64,000 bases of DNA from Thermoleophilia bacterium. GTDB lineage: Bacteria; Actinomycetota; Thermoleophilia; Solirubrobacterales; 70-9. The position numbers and the translations under genes were made by a program. The stretch covers positions 1 to 64,000 of the forward strand of contig JAENWT010000012.1 of assembly GCA_016650125.1 (NCBI GenBank), in the 5' to 3' direction. Positions 48,270 through 56,491 of this stretch are shown here, piece after piece. The notes under the pieces were generated by a model. The model searched no databases. It had not been told where the DNA came from and saw nothing but the letters and a program-made list of their open reading frames with translations. Within the stretch, counting starts at the first letter, position 1, and every line of letters begins with the position of its first letter.

Positions 48270-49360
48270 GGATCGACCTCGAGGATCGTCTCGACCTTTC
48301 GCGAGCCGTCGGCGCACCTCGTGAGGTGCACGATCAGGTCGATCCCGCGACGTAACTGGGCGGCGACGACTTCGAGCGGCAGGCCGATGCCGGCCATCAG
48401 GGTCAGTACCTCGAGGCGCCGCAAAGCGTCCTCGGCCGAACTCGCGTGGACGGTCGAGAGTGCCCCGTCGTGACCGGTGTTGAGGGCGGTCAGCAGATCG
48501 AGCGCCTCCGGCCCCCGGACCTCGCCGATCAGGATGCGGTCCGGTCGCATCCTGAGGGCGTTCTTCAGCAGATCACGGATCGTCACCTCGCCCCGGCCTT
48601 CGATGCTCGGCGGCCGGGATTCGAGCCGGACCACATGTGGCTGGTCGAGATTGAGCTCGGCTGCGTCTTCGATGGTGATGATGCGCTCCGCCGGATCGAG
48701 GAACTGCGACAGGGCGTTCAGCAGCGTGGTCTTGCCGGAGCCGGTGCCGCCGCTGATCAAAACGCTGCGCCGGTCACTGATCGCAATCTCCAGCATTTCG
48801 GCCTGTTCCACGGTGAGGGTGCCCAGCTCAATCATCTTCCGCGGTCCGGGCCGTTCGATCGAGAAGCGCCGGATCGAGACGGTCGGACCATCGACCGCGA
48901 GTGGCGGGATCACCACATTCACCCGCGAGCCATCCGGCAGCCTCGCGTCTGCCATCGGGCTCAGTTCGTCGACCCGCCGGCCAAGCGGCGCCAGGATCCG
49001 CTCGATCGTGTTGAGCAGCTGATCGTCATCGGCGAATCGGACCGGCACCGCCTCGATCCGACCACGGCGCTCGACAAAGACCCGCTCGCACCCGTTGACC
49101 ATGACCTCCTCGATCTCCGTGTCCTCGAGCAACTCCTCCAGAGGCCCCAGTCCGGTTGCCTCCCGAGTGATTCGCTCGATGACAAGTTCCCGGCTGTCAT
49201 CCGAGAGCACCATGGCGATTTCGTCAACCGCCCCGCGAATCGCCTGATCGATCGTCTCGTCGGTTACCGGCGCTGAGTGGCGCCGTTCGACCAGGGTGCG
49301 ATGAATCGCCAGAGCGAGCTGATCGACGAGCTCCCGATCCGGTTCGGGTCCTTCAGTCAA
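48266..49360 (-). CDS. tadA: TadA/CpaF-type secretion ATPase
   Basis: 364 aa. PilT/VirB11-like hexameric ATPase. N-terminal domain with GLGPLEELLEDTEIEEVMVNG, then SPMADARLPDGSRVNVVIPPLAVDGPTVSIRRF, Walker A SGGTGSGKTTLLNAL near residue 205, Asp box ITIEDAAELNL, and the Walker B/His region RPDRILIGEVRGPEALDLLTALNTGHDGALSTVHAS. Shorter than many CpaF proteins at the N-terminus. TTG 49360 overlaps the stop of the upstream cpaB gene (TTGA). Confidence 0.94.
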   Translation of the reverse strand: MTEGPEPDRELVDQLALAIHRTLVERRHSAPVTDETIDQAIRGAVDEIAMVLSDDSRELVIERITREATGLGPLEELLEDTEIEEVMVNGCERVFVERRGRIEAVPVRFADDDQLLNTIERILAPLGRRVDELSPMADARLPDGSRVNVVIPPLAVDGPTVSIRRFSIERPGPRKMIELGTLTVEQAEMLEIAISDRRSVLISGGTGSGKTTLLNALSQFLDPAERIITIEDAAELNLDQPHVVRLESRPPSIEGRGEVTIRDLLKNALRMRPDRILIGEVRGPEALDLLTALNTGHDGALSTVHASSAEDALRRLEVLTLMAGIGLPLEVVAAQLRRGIDLIVHLTRCADGSRKVETILEVDP

Positions 49361-50007
49361 GGTGAGGTTCCGGGCAGGATCGTCACCCGGCGGGCAAAAC
49401 TCTCTGCTTCAACCAGGTCGATCGCCTGTTGACGGCTCAGCCCCAGGGTGACCTGGGTCAATCCGACTCCGGCATCGCTCGCCCCGGTCCGGCCGATCGC
49501 GATCAGCGGTACCTGCCGGGCCGCGACATAAGTCCGGCCATCGCCAGAGCCTGCCCGCGCCTCGGTAGTCACAAGCACGTCGACCCGGCCCGAAGTACCG
49601 GTCAGGGCTCCCGCCCCGGAAACCGAGATCTCGACCGCGTGGCGGCCACGCCCGGGTGCAATCGGTTCCTGGCGCTTCGATTCAGGCGGGCGCAACAAGT
49701 TCGAAGTCAGATAGCTGCCGATATACAGCGGGCCGGCCGTCTCGAGCCCGACCGCCTGATCGGCTCTGCTCACCGCCCCCGCCGGGGCGAACCGCACCGG
49801 GATCCGGCGGACCTCGAACTTCTGCGAGGCCATCTCCGGCGACACTTCCTTGCCCTGGCCGATCGCCGAGGTGACCACCAGGACCGGCCGCATCGCGCCG
49901 TAGCTGTCGACGAGTGAAGTCGAATATCCGTTGACCAGAGTCACGGCCAGGCCCGCCGCGGCCAGCGCAAGCACGGTGAGCAGCAGAGCCCGCCGGCGGC
50001 GGCTCAC
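49357..50007 (-). CDS. cpaB: CpaB/RcpC-like SAF-domain protein
   Basis: 216 aa. One N-terminal membrane helix (ALLLTVLALAAAGLAVTLVNG) followed by a SAF domain (RPVLVVTSAIGQGKEVSPEMASQKFEVRRIPVRFAPAGAVSRADQAVGLE) and a second domain with SGRVDVLVTTEAR. This is the layout of CpaB/RcpC, which assist the Flp pilus channel in the periplasm or wall zone. GTG 50007 overlaps the kinase stop (GTGA). Pilin (flp), TadE/F and prepilin peptidase genes are not in this window. Confidence 0.82.
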   Translation of the reverse strand: MSRRRRALLLTVLALAAAGLAVTLVNGYSTSLVDSYGAMRPVLVVTSAIGQGKEVSPEMASQKFEVRRIPVRFAPAGAVSRADQAVGLETAGPLYIGSYLTSNLLRPPESKRQEPIAPGRGRHAVEISVSGAGALTGTSGRVDVLVTTEARAGSGDGRTYVAARQVPLIAIGRTGASDAGVGLTQVTLGLSRQQAIDLVEAESFARRVTILPGTSP

Positions 50008-50759
50008 CAGTTCACCCGGATGGGCGATCTCCGCGCGGGGGCCGATGACGAAGCGGGCAGAGTGAGTACCACTTTCGAGCCGTCGCCAGACAGATCGACG
50101 TCCAGCCTCCCGTTATGGTCCTGGGCCACCCGCCGGACCAGATCGAGCCCGTGTCCGTGACGACGGCGGTTCGCAGCCCCAGTCAGAAGGCGCTGGGGAG
50201 CGGCACCTTTGTTTTGCCGCCCCCGGGACCTGCCGCTGTCGATCACCTCGACCTTCACCCAGCGCCCGACCGCGAGGCCGTTCACAGTAATCGTCGATCC
50301 GCCATGTTCGATCGCGTTGAGGATCAGGTTCTCGACCGCCCCGGAGATCGCGGTACCGTCACCGCGGACCAGTGCGTCGGGGCCGGCCCACCGCAGGCTG
50401 ACTTCGGAGCCACCGAGCCGGGCCCGAGACTGCCAGCGACGCACGCAGGCGTCGACCATCAAGCGGCAGGCGAGCAGCTCCCGGCTATTGCTACCGCCGG
50501 GGAGTCCGTTCAGTTGCCGGTCCAAGTCACCGAGCGCTCGGATCGCCTGCCAGACCGAGCCGGTAGTCGGAGCCGGTCCGGGTCGCATCGGCTCGGCTGT
50601 CGCCAGCGCCAGGGCCTGGAGCGGCCGCCGGACCTCGTGGAGCGCCCGGTTGAGAGCGGTCCGCCGATGGGTCCACCGCCAGGACTGGGCGGCGAGTATT
50701 AGCAAAAGGAAGAGCGGGGCCAGCCAACCGGATCCGGGTGGGTTGACCAGCTCGGTCAC
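50004..50759 (-). CDS. Sensor histidine kinase without sensor domain
   Basis: 251 aa from GTG 50759. A single N-terminal membrane helix (GWLAPLFLLLILAAQSWRW), then the H-box HEVRRPLQALALA with the phospho-acceptor His, the N-box AVENLILNAIEHGG, a reduced G1 (VIDSGRSRGRQ) and G2 GHGLDLVRRVAQDHNG. No periplasmic sensing domain is present. The GTG overlaps the stop of the response-regulator fragment (GTGA), so this was a two-component pair placed ahead of the tad genes. Input signal unknown. Confidence 0.82.
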   Translation of the reverse strand: MTELVNPPGSGWLAPLFLLLILAAQSWRWTHRRTALNRALHEVRRPLQALALATAEPMRPGPAPTTGSVWQAIRALGDLDRQLNGLPGGSNSRELLACRLMVDACVRRWQSRARLGGSEVSLRWAGPDALVRGDGTAISGAVENLILNAIEHGGSTITVNGLAVGRWVKVEVIDSGRSRGRQNKGAAPQRLLTGAANRRRHGHGLDLVRRVAQDHNGRLDVDLSGDGSKVVLTLPASSSAPARRSPIRVNW

Positions 50760-51049
50760 GGTGACACCAGGCGATAGCCGACTCCCCAGCAGTTCACGAT
50801 GAAGCGGCCGTCGTCGGGGTCGAGCTTGCGCCGCAAGCGACTGGCGTGCGCTTCCAGTGTGCGGGTGTGACCGAGGGAGCGATAGCCCCACACGTCCCGC
50901 AGCAGTTCTTCCTTCGAGTAGACGCGGGTCGGCTGCTCGGCCAATGCACCGAGCAGGGCGAACTCCTTGCTGGAAAGCTCGATCGGCCGGCTGCCGACCT
51001 TGACCGTGCGCTCGGCCCGGTTGATCGTGATCTCGCCGGCCCGCAGCAC
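50756..51049 (-). CDS. OmpR/PhoB-type response regulator reduced to its DNA-binding domain
   Basis: 97 aa from GTG 51049. Typical winged helix: AGEITINRAERTVKVGSRPIELSSKEFALLGALAEQPTRVYSKEELLRDVWGY, RTLEAHASRLRRKLDPDDGRFIVNCWGVGYRLV. The frame upstream (51112-51050) still reads TLLARISAVLRRRSGERVDV, the normal receiver/linker end, but is closed by TGA at 51115-51113 and the receiver domain is missing. GC drops at the same point. So the gene was cut on its 5' side, probably when the accessory region formed. The fragment may still be translated, as its stop is coupled to the kinase. Confidence 0.75.
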   Translation of the reverse strand: MLRAGEITINRAERTVKVGSRPIELSSKEFALLGALAEQPTRVYSKEELLRDVWGYRSLGHTRTLEAHASRLRRKLDPDDGRFIVNCWGVGYRLVSP

Positions 51050-51285
51050 GTCGACGCGCTCGCCGGACCGCCGCCTGAGTACGGCGCTGATCCGCGCCAG
51101 GAGGGTGCGATTTCAGATCAGACGCCCTTATATAGAGGGAAATATTAGGGGGCGGTTTTCGTTATCCCCTCTTTTTCCGATTTTCGCGGATTCTTATCCC
51201 TAAATTCCCTGATCGTTCTCACCCGGGCGTGGACCTTGACAGCGGTCACAGCATTTCCTTTCAATGTCGGGTCTAGAATGAGGTC

Positions 51286-52158
51286 ATGAAAGTGGAAGAA
51301 GTGGCGGAGTCGTTGGCCGCCGCTCTGGGAGGCGTGGAAGGCCTTGAGCACCTGGACGATGGCGGTCAGGGGCTGGTCTGGCGTTTTCAGGAGGGCGGCG
51401 AGGATCTGGTCGTGAAGGTCATGAAGGCCGAGAACGATCCGCGGATTGAAAAGGAGATTGCCGCGCTCGGGTCGATTGACAGCCCGTTCGTGATGAAGTT
51501 CTCGGGATCGTTCGAGTTCGAGCACCGAGGGAAGGTGCTCCACGCGATCAAAGGCGAGTTCGTTCCGGGCGGCACAGTCCAAGACAAGCTCGTTGCAGAC
51601 GGACCTCCCTCGTCGACCGAGGCATTTCACTTCGTCCACGGTGCCCTTCTGGGCATCAAGGCAATTCATGATCACGGTCGCATCCACCGGGATTTGAAGC
51701 CTCAGAACATCGCGTTGCGCGACGGGGACTGGGCGACTCCCGTAGTCCTCGATCTGGGCCTCGTTCGGAACTTGGATGAGACCTCGATCACGATCTACCC
51801 ACAACTGCTCGGCACGCTCCCCTTCATGGCTCCGGAACAGCTGCGGCAAGAGCGCGCCGTGAAGAGGACCGATGTATTCGGCATCGGGGCGGTGCTCTTC
51901 TACGCGATGACGGGAACGCACCCTTTCTTCGATCCCGTGACTGACGCGGAGATGTCCACCGATGATTTGCGGCTCAAGATGATCGAACGCGGTGACGAAC
52001 TCGGCTGGCCTCGATGGTCCAACCTCCCGGTCGCCCTTGACGAAGATGTCGCGGCCTTCGTCGGGTCGCTGATAGCGGCGGATGCCTTTGAACGGCCGAG
52101 CGTCGAGGCGGCACTGGCTGAATGCGAATCGCTGTTGCGCGCTCGGGGCGAGGCATGA
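51286..52158 (+). CDS. Serine/threonine protein kinase
   Basis: 290 aa, kinase domain only, no membrane segment or PASTA repeats. A loose glycine loop DDGGQGLVWRF, the ATP-binding Lys 44 in DLVVKVMK, the catalytic loop IHRDLKPQN (Asp 136), DLG 156-158 in place of DFG, and MAPEQ (181-185) as the APE motif. All key catalytic residues are present. ATG 51286 has GAGG 3 nt before it, and TAGAAT (51274-51279) could be a near-leaderless -10. It overlaps the next gene by 4 nt (ATGA), so kinase and partner are coupled. Kinases of this small soluble type occur in defence and conflict loci; the target is unknown. Confidence 0.88.
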   Translation: MKVEEVAESLAAALGGVEGLEHLDDGGQGLVWRFQEGGEDLVVKVMKAENDPRIEKEIAALGSIDSPFVMKFSGSFEFEHRGKVLHAIKGEFVPGGTVQDKLVADGPPSSTEAFHFVHGALLGIKAIHDHGRIHRDLKPQNIALRDGDWATPVVLDLGLVRNLDETSITIYPQLLGTLPFMAPEQLRQERAVKRTDVFGIGAVLFYAMTGTHPFFDPVTDAEMSTDDLRLKMIERGDELGWPRWSNLPVALDEDVAAFVGSLIAADAFERPSVEAALAECESLLRARGEA

Positions 52159-53306
52159 GTCTCCCTATCTCACCGGTGCTCTTGCTCGCGCAGGGCGCGC
52201 ATCACGGCGGCGAGCTTGTCACGGTGGGCCAAGCTCGGAAAGATTCTGGCGCCCGGCCCCCGGGGCTGGCCCTGGACTGGGGACACAATCATGCCGAGGG
52301 CGTTGACGCTCTCGGCAAAGCTGCGGGACCCCTGATGAGTCCGATTTTGGCTCACCCGGGCGCTGACACGGACAGGTACGGCAAGGAAAAGTTCGGCCCG
52401 CACAAGGCCGCCGCCCCATGGACGCAACGGGCTGTTCCGAAGACAGTGGAAGAGTGGGACCTGACAATCCGGGAATCTGTCGAAGCCCAATCCCGACTCC
52501 CCCTCGACGCGGTCATGCTGCCCACAAGGCCGATCACGGGAACCGACTGGCCTGACGACTTCCAAGTGTTGGCTGACGTAGCCCGCCGAGCTTGGACTAC
52601 TCTCAATCTCGGCTCGGCCCCTTTTATTACCCTGAAGGTCAGCGAGCGGTGGGTCACCGAGAGGAAAATGCGCCGCACTCTCCTGAATCAGCTGACTGAC
52701 CTACCGCCTGACTTCAACGTGGCCATCGACGTTTCGTGGAACTCCATGGCCAGTTACACCGACGAATCAGCTCTTCACGACCTGGCCACAATCGTCAGCG
52801 CCCTGGCCAACGACAACCGGAAGGTCCTCCTCCTTGAATCAGGCCTGATCGGATGGCTCTCGATCGCTTGGGGTGGATGGGGATTCTCGGCGGGTCTCTC
52901 GAACGCAAGTTGGTTCCGGCAGAACGCGGTGATCCGTCGAGCGAAGGGTCAGCCGGGGCCGCCGCGGATCAAACGGTACTTTGAGAAGCAGCTCCTGAAC
53001 CGAGTCCGGCAACCACAGCATGTTCGGCTGAAAGCCCAGCCCGGATATCAGGCGTGCGGTTGTCCGTCCTGTGTTCAGCTTGGCCCGGATTCCCCGAACC
53101 CATGGGATTTTCTGGAGGCCGACAAGCATGCCCTGTTCAGCCTCGCCGCCCTCACCGACGAAATCTCCGCTCCCAGGCTGGCCGAACGCGCCAACCGCGT
53201 GCGGAAACGTCTCGACGACGCGATCGCTTACAACAAGTCATTGCCGTTCGAACTACCCGGCGACTCTAAGCCCGTCCATCTCGAAGCCTGGCGTTCGGTC
53301 GCCTGA
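52155..53306 (+). CDS. Unknown protein coupled to the kinase, with CxCxxC site (possibly TGT-like barrel)
   Basis: 383 aa from ATG 52155, overlapping the kinase stop. Alternating strands and helices suggest a TIM-barrel-like fold: LALDWGHNHAEG, LDAVMLPTRPITG, FITLKVSE, FNVAIDVSWNSM, KVLLLESGLIGWLSIAWGGWGFSAGLSNASWFRQ. Near the C-terminus Cys 301, Cys 303 and Cys 306 form CGCPSC with a His at 325. A late CxCxxC after a barrel is reminiscent of tRNA-guanine transglycosylase zinc sites, but spacing to the His is shorter and no catalytic motif was matched. Treated as unknown. The 3' end overlaps the convergent gene at 53253 by 54 nt. Confidence 0.7.
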   Translation: MSLPISPVLLLAQGAHHGGELVTVGQARKDSGARPPGLALDWGHNHAEGVDALGKAAGPLMSPILAHPGADTDRYGKEKFGPHKAAAPWTQRAVPKTVEEWDLTIRESVEAQSRLPLDAVMLPTRPITGTDWPDDFQVLADVARRAWTTLNLGSAPFITLKVSERWVTERKMRRTLLNQLTDLPPDFNVAIDVSWNSMASYTDESALHDLATIVSALANDNRKVLLLESGLIGWLSIAWGGWGFSAGLSNASWFRQNAVIRRAKGQPGPPRIKRYFEKQLLNRVRQPQHVRLKAQPGYQACGCPSCVQLGPDSPNPWDFLEADKHALFSLAALTDEISAPRLAERANRVRKRLDDAIAYNKSLPFELPGDSKPVHLEAWRSVA

Positions 53307-54032
53307 GCGAACCGGAGCGGACTCGAAAGAACCGGCCGAAAGAGCCCGACCGTAGATCTGCTCGGATGCCCATGCGGCAGCAAACTCGTCACCCGGCGAT
53401 CGAGTATTGACCGCCCGGACGATGCGATGGAGCGTCCCCTCGCTGGAAAGTAAAGCGAGGCCGATCCCCAGAGACCGAGCAGCTTCCACAGCCTGAACGT
53501 TCGGCTCTCGGCTCAAGATCACCCAAGAACTGTTTGCCCATCGCGAATATGCTGCCGCTTGTCGAATGGCTCCTTGCCAGTTCGAGAGTTTGAGCTCGAC
53601 GGCCACAACCCGAGCCGCCACCGACGACCACCCCGGATGGGTCAGATACCGGTGTTTGGGCTGCTTGCGGATCGCACCTACTTCCAACCCCAAGCTGAGC
53701 GCGTTTGATGCTGCGGACCGAGAGATACGAAACTGGTCGGCCACTTCTGCTGAAGTCACCGGATTGTCCCGAGCAAACATCAGGACCTGAAGTGCCAGAG
53801 CGTTCGTGACCGGACCGATTCCCTCTCGAAGGCGCGTTTCAACTGGCCCGCGAGCGAACCTGATCGCGGCTAAGTCGGCAACCGCATCCGGTCCCACTAT
53901 CTCCCCGGCGATGAAGTCAGGATCCTGCTTCGACCCCCACCAAGAGCCATTCGCAGCGATCGCGGGCGAGGTCATCTCGCTTTCCCAGCGAAAGTCTGTC
54001 ATCCGATGAAGGTAACGGATCGCTTGCATCAT
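53253..54032 (-). CDS. Winged-helix protein with PD-(D/E)xK nuclease-like domain
   Basis: 259 aa from ATG 54032 (AGGA 5 nt upstream). The middle has a winged helix: ALALQVLMFARDNPVTSAEVADQFRISRSAASNALSLGLEVGAI. The following part reads VAVELKLSNWQGAIRQAAAYSRWANSSWVILS, where E-x-K after a strand and the QAAAYSRWANSSWV helix/strand fit restriction-endonuclease-like folds found in actinobacterial wHTH proteins. The last 60 residues are variable. It could be a DNA-binding regulator with a dead nuclease fold or an active nuclease. Divergent from the HEPN-like gene; a perfect palindrome lies between them. Overlaps the 52155 gene tail to tail. Confidence 0.72.
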   Translation of the reverse strand: MMQAIRYLHRMTDFRWESEMTSPAIAANGSWWGSKQDPDFIAGEIVGPDAVADLAAIRFARGPVETRLREGIGPVTNALALQVLMFARDNPVTSAEVADQFRISRSAASNALSLGLEVGAIRKQPKHRYLTHPGWSSVAARVVAVELKLSNWQGAIRQAAAYSRWANSSWVILSREPNVQAVEAARSLGIGLALLSSEGTLHRIVRAVNTRSPGDEFAAAWASEQIYGRALSAGSFESAPVRSGDRTPGFEMDGLRVAG

Positions 54033-54087
54033 GCTCGTCCTTTTCGCATATCTCGCAACTAAGTAGTCAGCCGCCACCGGGGAATCC

Positions 54088-54107
54088 CTCAGTTCGATAG
54101 AACTGAG
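54088..54107. promoter_or_regulatory. Perfect palindrome between divergent genes (operator candidate)
   Basis: CTCAGTTC (54088-54095), GATA, GAACTGAG (54100-54107): 8-nt arms with no mismatch. It ends 2 nt before the ATG at 54110 and lies 55 nt upstream of the gene starting at 54032. A dimeric winged-helix protein, such as the divergent gene product, could bind here. Confidence 0.55.
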
Positions 54108-54109
54108 CC

Positions 54110-54820
54110 ATGAGCCCAGAAGTGCGCGACTTTGCTGATCCCCTCGAAGGACTCGAAGCTCAACTCACCAGGTTACGAGGACTTATCGGCATAGTCCCGC
54201 CGCTCATCGAGGCAGATCGCGATCGAAGATGGAACGAGATCAACTCCCGACCCAGCGACGGAGAAGACGGAGACACCATCGACATCTTCGGAGAGGAAGC
54301 TGGATTCGGAGAAGAAGGTGGTTTCGCAGAGTTCAATCGAACCATCTACGAATCAGCGATCGTTTTCGGTTGGGCCATCTTCCATGACTTTCTTGTACAG
54401 GAGCTCAAACACAACTTCCTGAACTTCGACCTCTCAGAACACCCTTCCCTCCAGATCCTCGTTGAGGAGGACGTTCGTAACTGGGATCGGCGCTTCGATC
54501 GAGTCAGGGACCGCTTCCGAGATTTTGCCGATATCAGGTTGGCTGAGTTAGAAAGCTGGCAAATGGTGCTTCATGCCCAGGCGTTACGCAACGCCCTGGT
54601 TCACAATCAAGGCCTCTACACCCGGAGCTACCTGAACGCTCCCCTCGCTTACAGGCCGACTAAAGAGGATCTTCAAGGCTTTGAGCCACCCACGGATGAA
54701 GCACGGTTGATCGATCATGAGCCAATCCCGCTCTCGCTCGACTTCACCGAGAAAGTGATCACCGGATTGAGCGCCGCCGCCGTGGAGATCCGCGACGCGG
54801 TCGAGAACCCAGTCCGATAG
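54110..54820 (+). CDS. HEPN-like protein
   Basis: 236 aa, mostly helical. An acidic low-complexity insert lies at about residues 50-75 (SDGEDGDTIDIFGEEAGFGEEGGF). Helices follow: RTIYESAIVFGWAIFHDFLVQELKHNF, then SWQMVLHAQALRNALVHNQGLYTRSYL with Arg 160 and His 165, the R-x4-H motif of HEPN ribonucleases. HEPN proteins act as RNases in abortive infection and toxin-antitoxin modules. The assignment rests on this motif plus helix pattern, so other helical families remain possible. Next to a nuclease-like regulator gene and followed by a decayed gene tail. Confidence 0.62.
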   Translation: MSPEVRDFADPLEGLEAQLTRLRGLIGIVPPLIEADRDRRWNEINSRPSDGEDGDTIDIFGEEAGFGEEGGFAEFNRTIYESAIVFGWAIFHDFLVQELKHNFLNFDLSEHPSLQILVEEDVRNWDRRFDRVRDRFRDFADIRLAELESWQMVLHAQALRNALVHNQGLYTRSYLNAPLAYRPTKEDLQGFEPPTDEARLIDHEPIPLSLDFTEKVITGLSAAAVEIRDAVENPVR

Positions 54821-54822
54821 GC

Positions 54823-55020
54823 CGTGAATATTTCGTGGGACCCGGCGACGACGAGTATCGGCATGTCATGCCGGAGGATGTTCCAATCTCGACCCGGAGT
54901 TCACGGTTAACGTTGCGCTCCCTGCGAGCCGGGGCGTTCGACTATTTTCGTCCGTCAGCGAACTCGCAGGTAAATGACGGTCATACTATTTTCGGCGAGA
55001 TTCGAGTTAGGGCCCCGATT
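54823..55020 (+). pseudogene. Decayed duplicate of the 3' end of the gene at 55089
   Basis: Nucleotides 54823-54902 align with 55851-55926 of the intact gene, both encoding REYFVGPG(N/D)DEYRH(A/V)MPEDV(S/P)ISTR. A second match, ATTTTCGG(C/T)GA plus TTCGAG-TAGG-GCCC, lies at about 54975-55015 and corresponds to the last 80 nt of the intact gene with an internal deletion. There is no start codon or continuous frame for a protein. It directly follows the HEPN-like gene. Confidence 0.7.
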
Positions 55021-55088
55021 GGGACCCGGCCTCAGGCCCAGTCGCAAAACGAGAAATCGAGCTGCCGATTCAGCGATAAGATAAGCGC

Positions 55089-56078
55089 GTGATCGTCCCT
55101 GCGTTTACGCCCGGTTTCGGAGAGTTCTGGCAAGGAGCTGCAACCGTGGTGGCCGCAGCGTTGATTGTTCTGGGAATAGCCGCAATCGTGGTGATCGTCA
55201 TGGTCCTGCTGGACAGCGACTCTGACGGCGAGTCCTTCGGGTTCAGAAGCTCCGAATGGGACGACGATCCCAAGGTCGGCATCTTTTTGTTTATCGCAGA
55301 AGATCCGATCATGGGGATGATCGAACAGGTGAATAGATCCGAGCCGGTGGAACGAGAGGTAACTCGTCGGAAGAAGGGAACTCTCTCAGCTGGCACCCAA
55401 GGAATCGGAGCCGGTGTTGAAGCGGGGGCCGAGACTCGCGAGCTGTTCAATGATGCGAACCAGCGGATCGAGGCGAAATGCCTCCCCCTCGTCCAGCATC
55501 TGGAGGGAGCAGGGAAGGTTTGTTCTCGTCCCGATTCGTTTCTCTTGGACAGCAGCTTGGTCCCCACTTTGCAAAACCGTCCGGCTCAATTCATTAAGGA
55601 ATTTCTTGACGAGCGCTATCCGGATGGCTTGGAGGGTGTCGGGTCGTCAGAGATCGCCGAATCCCTCGCATCTCATACTGAGAACCGGGATTTTCACCTC
55701 TCCGACTCTGAGGCGCGTAAGCGCCTGCTCGAACATCTGGCCTGGGTCGATGAGAGCGAGGAGGGAAATTTTGTGCTGGTGAGTGATGCCTGGGTTGTCG
55801 CTGAAGATGGAGACCACATCGAGTTGAGCCGACCCGATTTTCACATTCGACGTGAATATTTTGTGGGTCCCGGCAATGATGAGTATCGGCATGCCATGCC
55901 AGAGGACGTTTCAATATCGACTCGAATTCGAATCGAGGACCTTCTTGACCATGGTCGGGATCGGCTCATCGGTCTGGATCGAAATACCCGCCTCACCATT
56001 TTCGGTGAAATCTTGGGTTTCGACCCTGATCACAATAGGTTCGAGATAGGGGCCCTGCTCGTTTATACGGAGAGTTAG
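55089..56078 (+). CDS. Membrane-anchored protein of unknown function
   Basis: 329 aa from GTG 55089. One strong N-terminal membrane helix (GAATVVAAALIVLGIAAIVVIVMVLL, residues 16-41), then an acidic cytosolic or external region. Residues 195-250 look like a winged-helix-type fold (GVGSSEIAESLASHTENRDFHLSDSEARKRLLEHLAWVDESEEGNFVLVSDAWVV). The C-terminal 75 residues (REYFVGPGNDEYRHAMPEDVSISTR...TIFGEILGFDPDHNRFEIGALLV) exist a second time as a decayed copy 1 kb upstream. No family recognised. Its stop overlaps the stop of the minus-strand gene at 56075. Confidence 0.68.
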   Translation: MIVPAFTPGFGEFWQGAATVVAAALIVLGIAAIVVIVMVLLDSDSDGESFGFRSSEWDDDPKVGIFLFIAEDPIMGMIEQVNRSEPVEREVTRRKKGTLSAGTQGIGAGVEAGAETRELFNDANQRIEAKCLPLVQHLEGAGKVCSRPDSFLLDSSLVPTLQNRPAQFIKEFLDERYPDGLEGVGSSEIAESLASHTENRDFHLSDSEARKRLLEHLAWVDESEEGNFVLVSDAWVVAEDGDHIELSRPDFHIRREYFVGPGNDEYRHAMPEDVSISTRIRIEDLLDHGRDRLIGLDRNTRLTIFGEILGFDPDHNRFEIGALLVYTES

Positions 56079-56491
56079 GCTCGCTGAAGACGCGAAAAAC
56101 GACTCTCGATTGGGTTTTTCTTTTTTCCGGCATTAGATCGCTGCGAATCCCGCCGCTGGGCTAGATGGATACGCAACACTCGTTCCTCCAACCGATCCAA
56201 CACGTCATGCTCCTCGGCCGTTGCGTTTCCTTGGTCGGCAAGAGCGAGCATCTCTTCCAATCTCTCGTAAACCTTGATGCCGCATTTTTGAACCGCATCC
56301 GAGAGATCGTCGCCTTCGACCAGCAGATCGAATTCTAGCCCTCGCAGAAACGTTGTCTCGTTTTCAGTCCAATACTCAACACGTGTCAGCGGAAGCGACT
56401 CTCCGTCTGCGGTGATCACGATGAGAATCTCTTCTCGACCGTCAATTCCAGTTGGCTGGGTTTGGGTGGCTTGAGCTTTCGTTGTATTCAT
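56075..56491 (-). CDS. Small HicB-like protein of unknown function
   Basis: 138 aa. The middle reads TTFLRGLEFDLLVEGDDLSDAVQKCGIKVYERLEEMLA, similar in pattern to the HicB-type fold (E-F/L-D, E-GDDLSDAV) but without a ribbon-helix-helix or HTH tail; the C-terminus is basic (QRRDSQRSNAGKKKNPIESRFSRLQRA). Starts at ATG 56491, with a 171-nt gap to the next upstream minus-strand gene. The HicB resemblance is weak, so unknown is the safe call. Confidence 0.5.
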   Translation of the reverse strand: MNTTKAQATQTQPTGIDGREEILIVITADGESLPLTRVEYWTENETTFLRGLEFDLLVEGDDLSDAVQKCGIKVYERLEEMLALADQGNATAEEHDVLDRLEERVLRIHLAQRRDSQRSNAGKKKNPIESRFSRLQRA

